From the NCBI GenBank assembly GCA_963740605.1, contig CAVUFC010000010.1, forward strand, positions 496,001-560,000: 64,000 bases of DNA, in the 5' to 3' direction. The translations under genes and the position numbers were made by a program. Every line of letters starts with the position of its first letter. Position 1 is the first letter of the stretch. Below, in pieces: positions 22,696-31,463 of the stretch. The notes below the pieces were generated by a model. That model ran no database searches. It was given only the letters and a program-made list of their open reading frames with translations, and was not told the DNA's origin. The DNA is from DASSUW01 sp963740605. Its GTDB lineage: Bacteria > Actinomycetota > Thermoleophilia > Solirubrobacterales > Solirubrobacteraceae.

Positions 22696-23583
22696 ATGAC
22701 CGACGCCTCGTTCGTGCTGCGGGTCGACGCCGGGGCTCAGGTCGGCTTCGGCCACGCGGGTCGCTGCCTCGCGCTGTGGGAGCAGCTGCGCGAGCGCTGT
22801 GTGGTCGCCGTCACCGATGCCACGGCCGCCGCGTTCGTCCGCCGCTGGGGCGCGCGCGTCGCCGACGGCGGTGCCTGCGGCGACGTCACGGTGATCGATC
22901 GGGCGCACACGGCGGAGGTCGAGGAGGTCCAGGCGCTGCGCGCCGCGGGTGCCGCGGTCTGCCTGATCGACGACGCGGGACCGGCGCGGGCGCTGGCCGA
23001 CGCGGTCGTCGACCCGCCGACCGGCCCGGCGTGGCCGGACGCGCCGGGCGCCCGGCTCGGGGGCTTCGAGCACGCGCTGCTGCGCGAGGAGATCCGCGCC
23101 GCCGCGGGTGACCGGCTGCCCGACGTCGGTGTGTTGGTGAGCATGGGCGGGAGCGACCCGACCGGCCTCACCGTGCCGCTGTGCGCCGCGCTCGGCGCGG
23201 CAGGCGTGGAGACGCTGGCGGTGCTCGGGCCCGGTTACGACGGGCCGCCTCCGCCCGGCCGCGTGCTGCAGGACGGGGCGTTGTGGCCGCGCGCGCTGGC
23301 CGGTGCCGAGCTGGTGGTCTGCGGCTTCGGTCACACGCTGCTCGAGGCCGCCCACCTCGGCGTCCCGGCGGTCGCGATCCCGCGCCACGAGCGCGACGCG
23401 CGCGAGGCCGCGGCGTTCTCGGTCCACGGCACGATGGAGATGGCGAGCCCGGACGACGCGGTCGCCACCGTCAGCGCTCTGCGCGGATCTGACCGCCTGC
23501 GCGAGATGCGGCGCACCGGGCCGGCGCTGGTCGACGGCCGCGGCGCGGAGCGCGTCGCCGCCGCGCTGGAGGCGCTGCGATGA
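22696..23583 (+). CDS. pseG: PseG/SpsG-like nucleotide-sugar hydrolase
   Basis: PseG removes UDP from the diamino sugar before the NeuB-type condensation. The 295-residue GT-B-like product has the PseG N-terminal motif GFGHAGRCLAL with catalytic-type His20, CLIDDAG, LVSMGGSDPTG and GFGHTLLEAAHLGVPAVAIP. The gene diverges from the epimerase with 32 nt between starts and leads a four-gene plus-strand operon (PseG, SDR, TPP enzyme, ATP-grasp) with overlaps of 4 to 8 nt. Confidence 0.83.
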   Translation: MTDASFVLRVDAGAQVGFGHAGRCLALWEQLRERCVVAVTDATAAAFVRRWGARVADGGACGDVTVIDRAHTAEVEEVQALRAAGAAVCLIDDAGPARALADAVVDPPTGPAWPDAPGARLGGFEHALLREEIRAAAGDRLPDVGVLVSMGGSDPTGLTVPLCAALGAAGVETLAVLGPGYDGPPPPGRVLQDGALWPRALAGAELVVCGFGHTLLEAAHLGVPAVAIPRHERDAREAAAFSVHGTMEMASPDDAVATVSALRGSDRLREMRRTGPALVDGRGAERVAAALEALR

Positions 23584-24323
23584 CGCTGCAGGGGCGGGTC
23601 GCGCTGGTCACCGGAGGGAGCCGCGGCATCGGCCGTGCGGCGGCGCTCGTGCTCGCCGAAGCCGGCGCCGACGTGGCGATCACGTACCGCGAGCGTGCCG
23701 ACGCCGCCGAGGAGGTCGTTGCGGCGATCGGTGCGCTCGGCCGCCGGGCGCTCTCGCTGCGCGCCGAGCTCGGGCCGGGTGCCGAGGCGACCCGTGTGAT
23801 CGACGAGGTCACCGCCGGCCTCGGGCCCGTCGACGTGCTCGTGAACAACGCGGGCGTGCTCGAGCAGAAGCCGTTCGAGGAGATCACGGAAGCGGACCTC
23901 GATCTCGCGCTGGCCGTCAATCTAAAGGCCGTGTTCCTGCTCTCCCAGGCGGTCATCGGCTCGATGCGCGAGCGCGGCTGGGGCCGGATCGTCAACGTGG
24001 CTTCGTCCGGCGGGCAGCTCGGCGGGCCGCTGGCCGTGCACTACTCTGCGAGCAAGGCAGGGGTGATCGGCCTCACGCGCTCCCTGGCGCGGGTCGGCGC
24101 GCCGCACGTCGCCGTCAACTGCGTGTCGCCCGGCCTGATCGAGACCGAGATGACCGAGCCCGAGATCGCATCGCCCGCCGGCCAGGACAAGCTGCGCCAA
24201 GTCCCGCTTGGGCGGGCAGGACAGCCCGACGAGGTGGCGGCGGCGATCGTCTATCTCGCGACCGCCGCGCCATACGTGACCGGCCAGACGCTCAACGTCA
24301 ACGGAGGCCTCTACCTTGGCTAG
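23580..24323 (+). CDS. FabG-like short-chain dehydrogenase
   Basis: The 247-residue classical SDR has VTGGSRGIGRAAALVLAEAG, VNNAGVLEQK, the catalytic Tyr-x3-Lys in HYSASKAGVIG and the C-terminal YVTGQTLNVNGG. It resembles FabG, but the operon (PseG before, TPP enzyme after) suggests it reduces a keto group on a sugar or on a TPP-made branch. ATGA overlap with pseG; its stop overlaps the TTG start of the next gene. Confidence 0.83.
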   Translation: MTLQGRVALVTGGSRGIGRAAALVLAEAGADVAITYRERADAAEEVVAAIGALGRRALSLRAELGPGAEATRVIDEVTAGLGPVDVLVNNAGVLEQKPFEEITEADLDLALAVNLKAVFLLSQAVIGSMRERGWGRIVNVASSGGQLGGPLAVHYSASKAGVIGLTRSLARVGAPHVAVNCVSPGLIETEMTEPEIASPAGQDKLRQVPLGRAGQPDEVAAAIVYLATAAPYVTGQTLNVNGGLYLG

Positions 24324-26013
24324 CGTCTCCTCCCGGGTCGGCGCGGAGTTCATCGTCGACGCGTTCGAGCGCCACGGCATCGACCGCCTGTACACGTTCC
24401 CGGGCGGGACGGTCGCCGCGATCTTCGACGCTGCGGTCGCACGCGGGATCCCCATCTTCACCGGCCGCCACGAGCAGGGCGCCGGCTACGCGGCACTTGC
24501 CGCCGCGCGGCTCAGCGGTCGTCCGCAGGTCGTGCTCGTCACGTCCGGCCCGGGCGTGACGAACCTCGTCACGAGCGTCGCCGACGCCTACTTCGACTCA
24601 ACGCCGCTCGTCGTCTGCACCGGCCAGGTCGGGACCGCCGACATGCGCGGCGACCTCCCGGTGCGCCAGCGCGGCTTCCAGGAGGTCGACACGATCGCCC
24701 TGATGCGCCCGATCACCAAAGAGCAGATCCTGCCCCGGCACCCGAACGAGGTGCCGGCGGCGATCGAGCGTGCGTTCCGCACCGCGAGCGAGGGTCGCCC
24801 CGGCCCGGTGGTCATCGACCTGCCGATGAACGTGCAGCGCGGCGAGGTCGAGGACCCCGTGGCCGCCCCCGAGCGCCAGCGAGCGACGCCGGCGGTCACC
24901 GCCGAGTCGCTCGACGCGGCAGCCGAGGCCCTTTCCGGCGCGCGGCGGCCGCTGGTCATCGCCGGCCAGGGCGTGCTGCTGGCGGGCGCGACCGAGGAGC
25001 TGCGCCGGCTCGTCCGCGGACGCGGGATCCCCGTGTCGCACAGCCTGCTCGGGCTCGGCGCGCTGCCCTCCGAGGACCTGCTCGCGCTCGGCTTCCACGG
25101 CCACACCGGCAACCAGTACGCGGGCCTCGCGATCCAGAACGCCGACGTGGTGCTGGTGGTCGGCTCGCGGCTCGACGTCCGGCAGACCGGCAGCGAGGTC
25201 GCCGCGTTCGCGCCGGGGGCGACGGTCGTGCGCGTCGAGGCCGACCCGGCCGAGCTCGACCACTCGCGCATCCGCACCGACATCGCCGTCTTCGGCGACG
25301 CACGCGAGGCGCTCGCCGGCCTGCTCGAACGGCTCGACGGCCGCCCGGATCTCGCGCCGTGGCACGCGCAGATCGCGGAGTGGCGGCGCGAGCACGCGCT
25401 GACGGTCGCGGCCGAGGGCCCGCTGAAGCCGCAGGAGGTCATTCTCGAGACCAATGAGCTGACGCGCGGCCGCGATGTCGTGGTCGTCACCGGCGTCGGT
25501 CTGCACCAACAGTGGGTGGCGCGCCATTTCGACGTCGACTTCCCGCGCCGGCCGTTGCTCACCTCGGGTGGGCACGGCGCGATGGGCTACGACCTGCCGA
25601 CGGCGGTCGGCGCTGCGCTGCAGGGCCGCGACGTCGTCTGCTTCGTCGGCGACGGATCACTGCAGATCAACATCCAGGAGCTGGCGTCGGTCGTCGACCA
25701 GGAGCTGCCGATCAAGATCGTGGTGATCGACAACCACCGGCTCGGGATCGTGTCCCAGTTCCAGATCCTCAACTGGGGCTCCGACCCGACCTGCGGGGAG
25801 AAATGGAACCCCGACTTCGCGGCGATCGCGCGCGCCTACGGGATTCCGAGCTTCAGCGTCTCCGACCGCGAGGCGCTCGTCCCGGCGCTCACCGAGGCGC
25901 TCGCGGAGCCCGGCGCCGCGCTCGTGCACTGCGCGGTCGATCCCGACGAGGACATCTCGCCGATGCTGCTCGCCGGCCAGCGCCTCGACCGCATGTGGCC
26001 GCTCGGCGAGTGA
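24316..26013 (+). CDS. TPP-dependent enzyme, acetolactate synthase-like
   Basis: The 565-residue protein has the three domains of the acetohydroxyacid synthase superfamily. The N-terminal PYR domain has GRHEQGAGYAALAAARLSG with the catalytic Glu; the middle domain follows; the C-terminal PP domain has GHGAMGYDLPTAVG and the TPP/Mg motif GDGSLQINIQEL...IDN. Start is TTG with GGAGG about 9 nt before. In a sugar cluster it may act like YerE, adding a two-carbon unit from pyruvate to a keto sugar, but the substrate is unproven. Confidence 0.82.
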   Translation: MASVSSRVGAEFIVDAFERHGIDRLYTFPGGTVAAIFDAAVARGIPIFTGRHEQGAGYAALAAARLSGRPQVVLVTSGPGVTNLVTSVADAYFDSTPLVVCTGQVGTADMRGDLPVRQRGFQEVDTIALMRPITKEQILPRHPNEVPAAIERAFRTASEGRPGPVVIDLPMNVQRGEVEDPVAAPERQRATPAVTAESLDAAAEALSGARRPLVIAGQGVLLAGATEELRRLVRGRGIPVSHSLLGLGALPSEDLLALGFHGHTGNQYAGLAIQNADVVLVVGSRLDVRQTGSEVAAFAPGATVVRVEADPAELDHSRIRTDIAVFGDAREALAGLLERLDGRPDLAPWHAQIAEWRREHALTVAAEGPLKPQEVILETNELTRGRDVVVVTGVGLHQQWVARHFDVDFPRRPLLTSGGHGAMGYDLPTAVGAALQGRDVVCFVGDGSLQINIQELASVVDQELPIKIVVIDNHRLGIVSQFQILNWGSDPTCGEKWNPDFAAIARAYGIPSFSVSDREALVPALTEALAEPGAALVHCAVDPDEDISPMLLAGQRLDRMWPLGE

Positions 26014-27191
26014 CCCGGACGCTGCTGTTCGTCAGCGGCGGGATCGAGGCGGTGCCCGCGATCGCGCGCGCGAAGGAGATGGGGCTTCGCGTGGCGGTGA
26101 GTGACGGGGCGGCCGATGCGCCCGGCATGGCGCTGGCCGATGAGCGGCTCGTGATCAGCACGTACGACGTGGCCGGCACGGTCGCGGCCGCGCGCGGGCT
26201 GGAGCTCGACGGCGTGATCTGCGTGGCCTCCGACGTGCCGCAGACGGTGGCCGGCGTCGCCGACGCGTTCGGGCTGCCGGGCGTGACGCCGGAGAGCGCC
26301 GCGCTGGCGACCGACAAGCTCGCGATGAAGGAGCGCTTCGCTCGCGACGGCGTGCCGATCCCGTGGTTCGCGCCGCTCTCGTCAGTGGCAGAGATGGCGG
26401 CGCTGGAAGGGCCGCTGATCGTCAAGCCCGTCGACAGCCGCGGCGCCCGCGGCGTGATCCGGATGACCGAAGGGCTCGACCCGGAATGGGCGTTCGCGGC
26501 GGCGCGCGCCGAGTCGCCGACCGGTCGCGTGATGGCCGAGCGGTTCCTCGACGGCCCGCAGGTCTCGACCGAGTCGCTGGTCATCGATGGCGTCGCGCAC
26601 ACGGTCGGGCTGGCCGACCGCAACTACGAGCACCTCGAGCGCTTCGCGCCGTACATGATCGAGGACGGGGGCGAGCTGCCGACGCGGCACGACGTGGCCG
26701 CGATCTCCGATCTCGTTCAGGATGCCGCCGCCAGCCTCGGCATCCGCAATGGCGTCGTCAAGGGCGACATCGTGATCCACGCGGGCCGGCCGCACGTGAT
26801 CGAGCTGGCCGCGCGGCTCAGCGGCGGCTACCTGTGCACGCACGAGATCCCGCTCAGCACCGGGGTCGACTTCGTCGGCTGCGCGATCCGCGTCGCCCTG
26901 GGCGAGCCGCCCGGTGCGGCCGAGCTCGTGCCGCGCCACACGCGCGGCGTCGCGCAGCGCTGGCTGTTCCCGCCACCGGGCCGCGTCGTGGCGATCTCCG
27001 GTGCCGACGATGTCCAAGCGCGGCCGGAGGTCGAGCTGTGCGAGCTGCGCGTCGCGGTCGGCGACACCGTCCCGCCGGTCACCAGCCACCCGGCGCGCGC
27101 GGGTGTGCTGATCGCCACAGGCGATACCCGCAAGCAGGCGATCGCCGCCGCGCGGAGCGCGGTCGGGGCGATCACGATCGCCACTCAGTAG
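26010..27191 (+). CDS. ATP-grasp ligase
   Basis: The 393-residue protein starts RTLLFVSGGIEAVPAIARAKEMGL, has a preATP-grasp domain to about residue 105, and then an ATP-grasp core. This core carries GPLIVKPVDSRGARGVI, MAERFLDGPQVSTESLVIDG and the metal site VIELAARLSGGYL. It probably joins a carboxylate (amino acid, formyl or carbamoyl type) to an amine on the sugar. GTG at 26010 overlaps the TPP gene stop by 4 nt; the longer upstream open frame is a shadow. Its last 7 nt overlap the convergent methyltransferase. Confidence 0.82.
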   Translation: MTRTLLFVSGGIEAVPAIARAKEMGLRVAVSDGAADAPGMALADERLVISTYDVAGTVAAARGLELDGVICVASDVPQTVAGVADAFGLPGVTPESAALATDKLAMKERFARDGVPIPWFAPLSSVAEMAALEGPLIVKPVDSRGARGVIRMTEGLDPEWAFAAARAESPTGRVMAERFLDGPQVSTESLVIDGVAHTVGLADRNYEHLERFAPYMIEDGGELPTRHDVAAISDLVQDAAASLGIRNGVVKGDIVIHAGRPHVIELAARLSGGYLCTHEIPLSTGVDFVGCAIRVALGEPPGAAELVPRHTRGVAQRWLFPPPGRVVAISGADDVQARPEVELCELRVAVGDTVPPVTSHPARAGVLIATGDTRKQAIAAARSAVGAITIATQ

Positions 27192-28339
27192 GCGACGATG
27201 CGGTCGTACAGGCGCACGATGTCCTCCGCACGCGCGCCGAGGTCGATCGCGGCGGCGGCGATCTCGTCTCCGCTGTCGTAGCTGGAGATCACGAGCGGCA
27301 CGCCCGCCACCGCCGTCAGCGGCGTGCCGATCGCGTGCCCGCGCCAGCTGCCGCCCTGCTTGACCGGGTCGCTGTCGACGATGGTGAAGTCGCGCTCCGT
27401 GGCGAACAGCGGGGTCCGCTGGAACAGGTACTCGAGGTGCAGTCCCGCGCCCCAGACCTGGCAGCGGTCGCCGACGCCCGTCAGCCTCGCGGTGACCGCT
27501 TCAGCGGCGGCGTCCCATGCCGCCACGGCGAGCCGCGCGGCTTCGAGATCGGCGGTCTCGGGGATGGGCTCGGCCTCGCGCGCCGCCGGAGAGGCCAGCA
27601 CCCGGTGGCCGTTGTAGTCCATCTCCTCGTCGACCTCCTGCGGCTCCCAGCCGGCGCGCCACAGCGCGTTCTCCAGGCTGCGGCGGCTGAAGTGCGTCGT
27701 GTGCTGTACCGAGAAGAAGCCGACGAGGTCGTTGGTGATGCCGCGCTCGACCACCGGCACCTCCACGACGAGGCGGGTCTTCGCGCCGGCGGCGGCGCGC
27801 AGGCTGCGAAGCAGGCCGACCGGGTCGGGCACGTGCTCGAGCAGGTGAAACAGCGCGATCGTGTCGGGACTCGGCCCGGGCGGGAGCGCGTCGAGGTCGC
27901 CATGGGCGATCTGGGCGTCCTCGTCGGCGAGCCGCCGGCGGGCGCGCTCCACCGCAGGGGCATCGACGTCGACGCCGAGCTTGCGCACGTGCCGTGGAAG
28001 CGCGGCGAGGAAACGGCCCTCGAAGCAGCCGACGTCGAGCACCGTCGCGCCGGCGCCAAGACGCCCACGGCGCGCGAGCCAGTCGGCCTGCTCCCCCACG
28101 CGCTCCGGATTCGCGCGATAGGACATCCCGCCCTCGCGGAACAGCGCGGAGACCGCCCCGGGCGCGTACACCGGGCTCATGTACAGGCACGCGCAGCGCT
28201 CGCACCGGACCGTGCGGACGTCGACGCGCCGCGGCGGGTCGAGGAAGAACTGGAAGTCCGGGAGCTCGATCAGCGTGGCCGCCTCGTCGTGCCCGCAGAT
28301 CGGGCACGCGCGCGGCTCAGTGAACGCGGATCTCGTCAT
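27185..28339 (-). CDS. Zinc-ribbon SAM methyltransferase with C-terminal C-methyltransferase domain (paralog 1)
   Basis: This is a 384-residue three-part protein. An N-terminal zinc site is formed by Cys12, Cys15, Cys46 and Cys49. A Rossmann methyltransferase follows (VLDVGCFEGRFLAAL, LFHLLEHVPDPVGLL). The C-terminal domain has WGAGLHLEYLF and IVDSDPVKQGG. The layout matches NovU/TylC3-type sugar C-methyltransferases. It probably methylates a nucleotide sugar in the glycan pathway. It is 23 nt overlapped with its paralog upstream on the same strand. Confidence 0.83.
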   Translation of the reverse strand: MTRSAFTEPRACPICGHDEAATLIELPDFQFFLDPPRRVDVRTVRCERCACLYMSPVYAPGAVSALFREGGMSYRANPERVGEQADWLARRGRLGAGATVLDVGCFEGRFLAALPRHVRKLGVDVDAPAVERARRRLADEDAQIAHGDLDALPPGPSPDTIALFHLLEHVPDPVGLLRSLRAAAGAKTRLVVEVPVVERGITNDLVGFFSVQHTTHFSRRSLENALWRAGWEPQEVDEEMDYNGHRVLASPAAREAEPIPETADLEAARLAVAAWDAAAEAVTARLTGVGDRCQVWGAGLHLEYLFQRTPLFATERDFTIVDSDPVKQGGSWRGHAIGTPLTAVAGVPLVISSYDSGDEIAAAAIDLGARAEDIVRLYDRIVAY

Positions 28340-29498
28340 ACAGCGCGACCACCTCCTCGACGCCCCGTTCGCGCGCCGCCGCCACGATCGCCGGCTGGCC
28401 TTGGTAGCTGCTCGCGACGAGCGGCACGTCGGTGACGTCGATCGCGTCCGGCGGCACGATCGGGACGCCGCGCCACGTGCCGCCGACCTTGGCCGGGTCG
28501 CGGTCCACGAGCACGTACTCGCGGTCGCGCTGGAAGAACGTGGTGGCGTGGTAGAGCATCTCGGTGTGGCTGCCGGCGCCCCAGATCAGGCAGCGCGGGC
28601 CGATCCCTGCGAGCCGCTCGTCTGCCCGCGCCGCGCTCTCGCGCCACGCTGACAGGCAGCGCTCGTAGGCATCGGCGTCGGCCGCCGCCGCTCCGCCCTC
28701 GCCGCGCGCGGCGACGACGCGGCAGCCGTTGTAGTCGTCCATCTCGCACCACTCGGCAACCGCCCAGCCCGCGGCGTGCAGCGCGCGCTGCAGCCCGGCA
28801 CGCGTGAAGTGGGTCACGTGGTAGACGCTGAAGAAGCCGGAGATGTCATTGGTGGCGCCGTTCTCGGCGATCGGGACCTCGACCACCAGGCGGCCGCCGG
28901 GCGCGGCCAGCGCCCCGAGGCGGCGGAGCGCGTCGACCGGTCGCGGGAGGTGCTCGAGCACGTGGAACATCGTGAACGTGTCGACCGCGCCGGCGACCTC
29001 CACGCGCTCGAACGCGCTGTGCACGAACTGGATCCCGGGATGCGTCGCGGCGGCGCGCGCCAGCGCATGCTCGTCCACGTCGACGCCGATGCGCTCGTCC
29101 TCGGCGGGCATCTGCGCGAGCAGGCCGCCGTCGTGGCAGCCGACGTCGAGCACGCGCCGCCCGCCGCCGAGCAGCCCGCGCTCGCGCATCCACGCGACCT
29201 CCTCCCGGGCCCGCCCGGCGCTGGCGCCGAACGACGCCTCGGCCTCGGCCATCACGACCGCGTAGCCCTCCTCGGTCAGCACCGCGTCCTGGAACGCGAT
29301 CAGACAGTCCGCGCACTGGACGGTGCGGACGTCGACCCGCTTCGGCGCCGTCGCCGAGTCGAGGTGGTACTGGAAGCCGTCGAGGTCGAGCAGCGTCAAC
29401 TTGCGCTCGCCACCGCACAGCGGGCAGGGCCGCTGAATCATCAGGTCGCTCGCCAGGCGGTTGCCGGTGAACGAGTCGACGCGCGCCCACGCGGCCAT
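28317..29498 (-). CDS. Zinc-ribbon SAM methyltransferase (paralog 2)
   Basis: The 393-residue protein has the same layout as its neighbour: CPLCGG and CADC zinc pairs, RVLDVGCHDGGLLAQM, FHVLEHLPRPVDAL, and C-terminal IWGAGSHTEMLYHA with VDRDPAKVGG. The two proteins clearly arose by tandem duplication yet have diverged widely, so they probably methylate different positions or sugars. The start may instead be the ATG at 29441 (MIQRPCPLCGG), which places the zinc site near the N-terminus as in paralog 1. Confidence 0.8.
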   Translation of the reverse strand: MAAWARVDSFTGNRLASDLMIQRPCPLCGGERKLTLLDLDGFQYHLDSATAPKRVDVRTVQCADCLIAFQDAVLTEEGYAVVMAEAEASFGASAGRAREEVAWMRERGLLGGGRRVLDVGCHDGGLLAQMPAEDERIGVDVDEHALARAAATHPGIQFVHSAFERVEVAGAVDTFTMFHVLEHLPRPVDALRRLGALAAPGGRLVVEVPIAENGATNDISGFFSVYHVTHFTRAGLQRALHAAGWAVAEWCEMDDYNGCRVVAARGEGGAAAADADAYERCLSAWRESAARADERLAGIGPRCLIWGAGSHTEMLYHATTFFQRDREYVLVDRDPAKVGGTWRGVPIVPPDAIDVTDVPLVASSYQGQPAIVAAARERGVEEVVALYDEIRVH

Positions 29499-29527
29499 CG
29501 GCGCCGGAGTCTAGTCTCGGCGCCGCC

Positions 29528-31438
29528 GTGCTGGTCTGCCTGTTCCACCTCAACCTGGCGTTCTCGTCGTTGCCCGCCGAGCGCCGGCCGGAGATCGTCG
29601 AGCGCTGCTACTGGCCGATGCTCGAGCTGGCGCGCCGCACGCCGTTCCCGATCGCGTTCGAGGCGCCCGGATGGACGCTCGAGCAGCTCGCCGAGATCGA
29701 CCCCCCGTGGATCGCCGCGGCGCGCGAGCTGATCGAGGCGGGGCGCGCAGAGCTCGTCGGCAGCTCGTTCGCGCAGTGCGCCGCACCGCTGCTGCCGGCC
29801 GAGGTCAACCGCTGGAACCTGCGGCTCGGGCTCGACGTCTATGAGCGGCTGCTCGGCGTGCGCCCTCAGACGGCGATGCTGTGCGAGCAGGCGTACTCGC
29901 CCGGCCTCGTCCCGCTGTATGCGCAGGCCGGCTATGCGGCGATCGTCGCCGACTGGGACAACGCGTACCGCTCGCATCCCGACTGGCCGCCGGCGACGCG
30001 GCGCGCGCCCCAGCGCGCGCGCGGAGCCGACGGGTCGAGCCTCCCGGTCGTGTGGAGCCAGTCGATCGTGTTCCAGAAGTTCCAGCGCTACGCGCACGCC
30101 GAGCTCGATCTCGAGCGCTACGTCGCGTTCGTCCGCGAAGCGGTGGCGGACGGCGGCGCGCTGCTCCTGTACGCCAACGACGCCGAGGTGTTCGATCACC
30201 GGCCAGGCCGCTTCGCCGCCGAGCCGGCGGCGCGCGAGGGCGAGTGGGACCGGATCGCCGAGGCCTTGACGGCGCTGGCGGAGATCGCCTCGCCCGCGCT
30301 CCCCCGCGACGTGCTGACGCTGCACGCCGGTCGCGAGCTGCACCTGGAGGCGCCCGCCCACCCGATCCCGGTCAAGAAGCAGGACAAGTACAACATCGGC
30401 CGCTGGGCGGTCAGCGGGCGCGACGACGTCGGCATCAACACCCGCTGCTGGCGCCTGTACGACCGCCTGCGCGGGAGCGACGACGCCGCGCAATGGCGCG
30501 AGCTGTGCGCGCTGTGGGCGTCGGACTTCCGCACGCACATCACCGAGGCGCGGTGGGCCGCTCTGCAGACCGATCTCACGCGTCGCGAGATCTCGGGGCC
30601 CCCGCCCGCGCCGGCCGCGCCCGGGGCCTCGACCGTGCCCGACGAGGTCACGCGCGAGGGCCGCCTGTGGCGGGTCCGTGCCGGCGACCTCGACGTCGTG
30701 CTCAACGCCCGTCGCGGCCTCGCGATCGAGTCGTTCACGGACACACGCTGGGGCGACGTGCTGCTCGGCACGCTCGAGCACGGCTACTTCCCGACGATCG
30801 AGCTCGGCGCCGACTGGTACTCGGGCAGCACGGTGCAGGAGTCGCCGCTGCGGCATAAGGGCACCGATCTCGAACTGGTCGAGCCGGTGTTCGCGCGGCT
30901 CGAGAACGGCGCGATCCGCGCCTGGGCCACCGTCGACTCCGACTTCGGCGCGATCGAGAAGGTCGTGACCGTAGGAGCGCGGCGGGTCGAGATCGAGATC
31001 ACGCTGCGCTGGCCGGAGCTGCCGCCCGGCTCGCTACGCGCCGGCTACGTGACGCTGCATCCGGAGGCGTTCGACGCCGCCACGCTGTTCTACGCCGCCC
31101 ACAACGGCGGCGACGTCCTCGAGCGCCACGACCTCGCGGGAGCGGCGTTCGACCACGGCGCGCCCGTGTCGGCACTCGTCTCGAGCGCGCAGGGCGTCGG
31201 CGCCACCGAGGGCGTCGTCCTGCTCGGCGACGCCCGCCGCACCATCCGCGTCGAGGTCGACCAGGCGTACGGCAAGCCGCTGGCGCTGCTCCGGCTCGCG
31301 CCCGCGGGCGACCGCTACTTGTTCCGGTTGATGTTCAGCCTCACCGAGTCCGACGACACGCGCCGCGGCCCGATCGCCCGCGCCCCCGACGACCCGCAGC
31401 GCCTGCGCATCAGCATCGGCGCCGAGCCGACCGCCTGA
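29528..31438 (+). CDS. GH57-family glycoside hydrolase/transglycosylase-like protein
   Basis: The 636-residue protein has a GH57-type barrel. Motif 1 is CLFHLNLAFSSLP near the start. The nucleophile region is QTAMLCEQAYSPG with Glu120, and the acid/base region is LLLYANDAEVFDHRPG with Asp218. The C-terminal part (about 390-630) looks like a beta-sandwich DUF1926-like domain. GH57 enzymes cut or transfer alpha-glucans; here the sugar cluster suggests a related role on a glycan. GTG start diverges from paralog 2 by 29 nt. Confidence 0.78.
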   Translation: MLVCLFHLNLAFSSLPAERRPEIVERCYWPMLELARRTPFPIAFEAPGWTLEQLAEIDPPWIAAARELIEAGRAELVGSSFAQCAAPLLPAEVNRWNLRLGLDVYERLLGVRPQTAMLCEQAYSPGLVPLYAQAGYAAIVADWDNAYRSHPDWPPATRRAPQRARGADGSSLPVVWSQSIVFQKFQRYAHAELDLERYVAFVREAVADGGALLLYANDAEVFDHRPGRFAAEPAAREGEWDRIAEALTALAEIASPALPRDVLTLHAGRELHLEAPAHPIPVKKQDKYNIGRWAVSGRDDVGINTRCWRLYDRLRGSDDAAQWRELCALWASDFRTHITEARWAALQTDLTRREISGPPPAPAAPGASTVPDEVTREGRLWRVRAGDLDVVLNARRGLAIESFTDTRWGDVLLGTLEHGYFPTIELGADWYSGSTVQESPLRHKGTDLELVEPVFARLENGAIRAWATVDSDFGAIEKVVTVGARRVEIEITLRWPELPPGSLRAGYVTLHPEAFDAATLFYAAHNGGDVLERHDLAGAAFDHGAPVSALVSSAQGVGATEGVVLLGDARRTIRVEVDQAYGKPLALLRLAPAGDRYLFRLMFSLTESDDTRRGPIARAPDDPQRLRISIGAEPTA

Positions 31439-31463
31439 CGGGCACAACGATCCGGCTCGGCGC

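Noticed and set aside
25512..26009. Upstream extension of the ATP-grasp frame.
   Set aside because: It reads the TPP gene in another frame. GTG at 26010 overlaps the previous stop, as in the rest of this operon.
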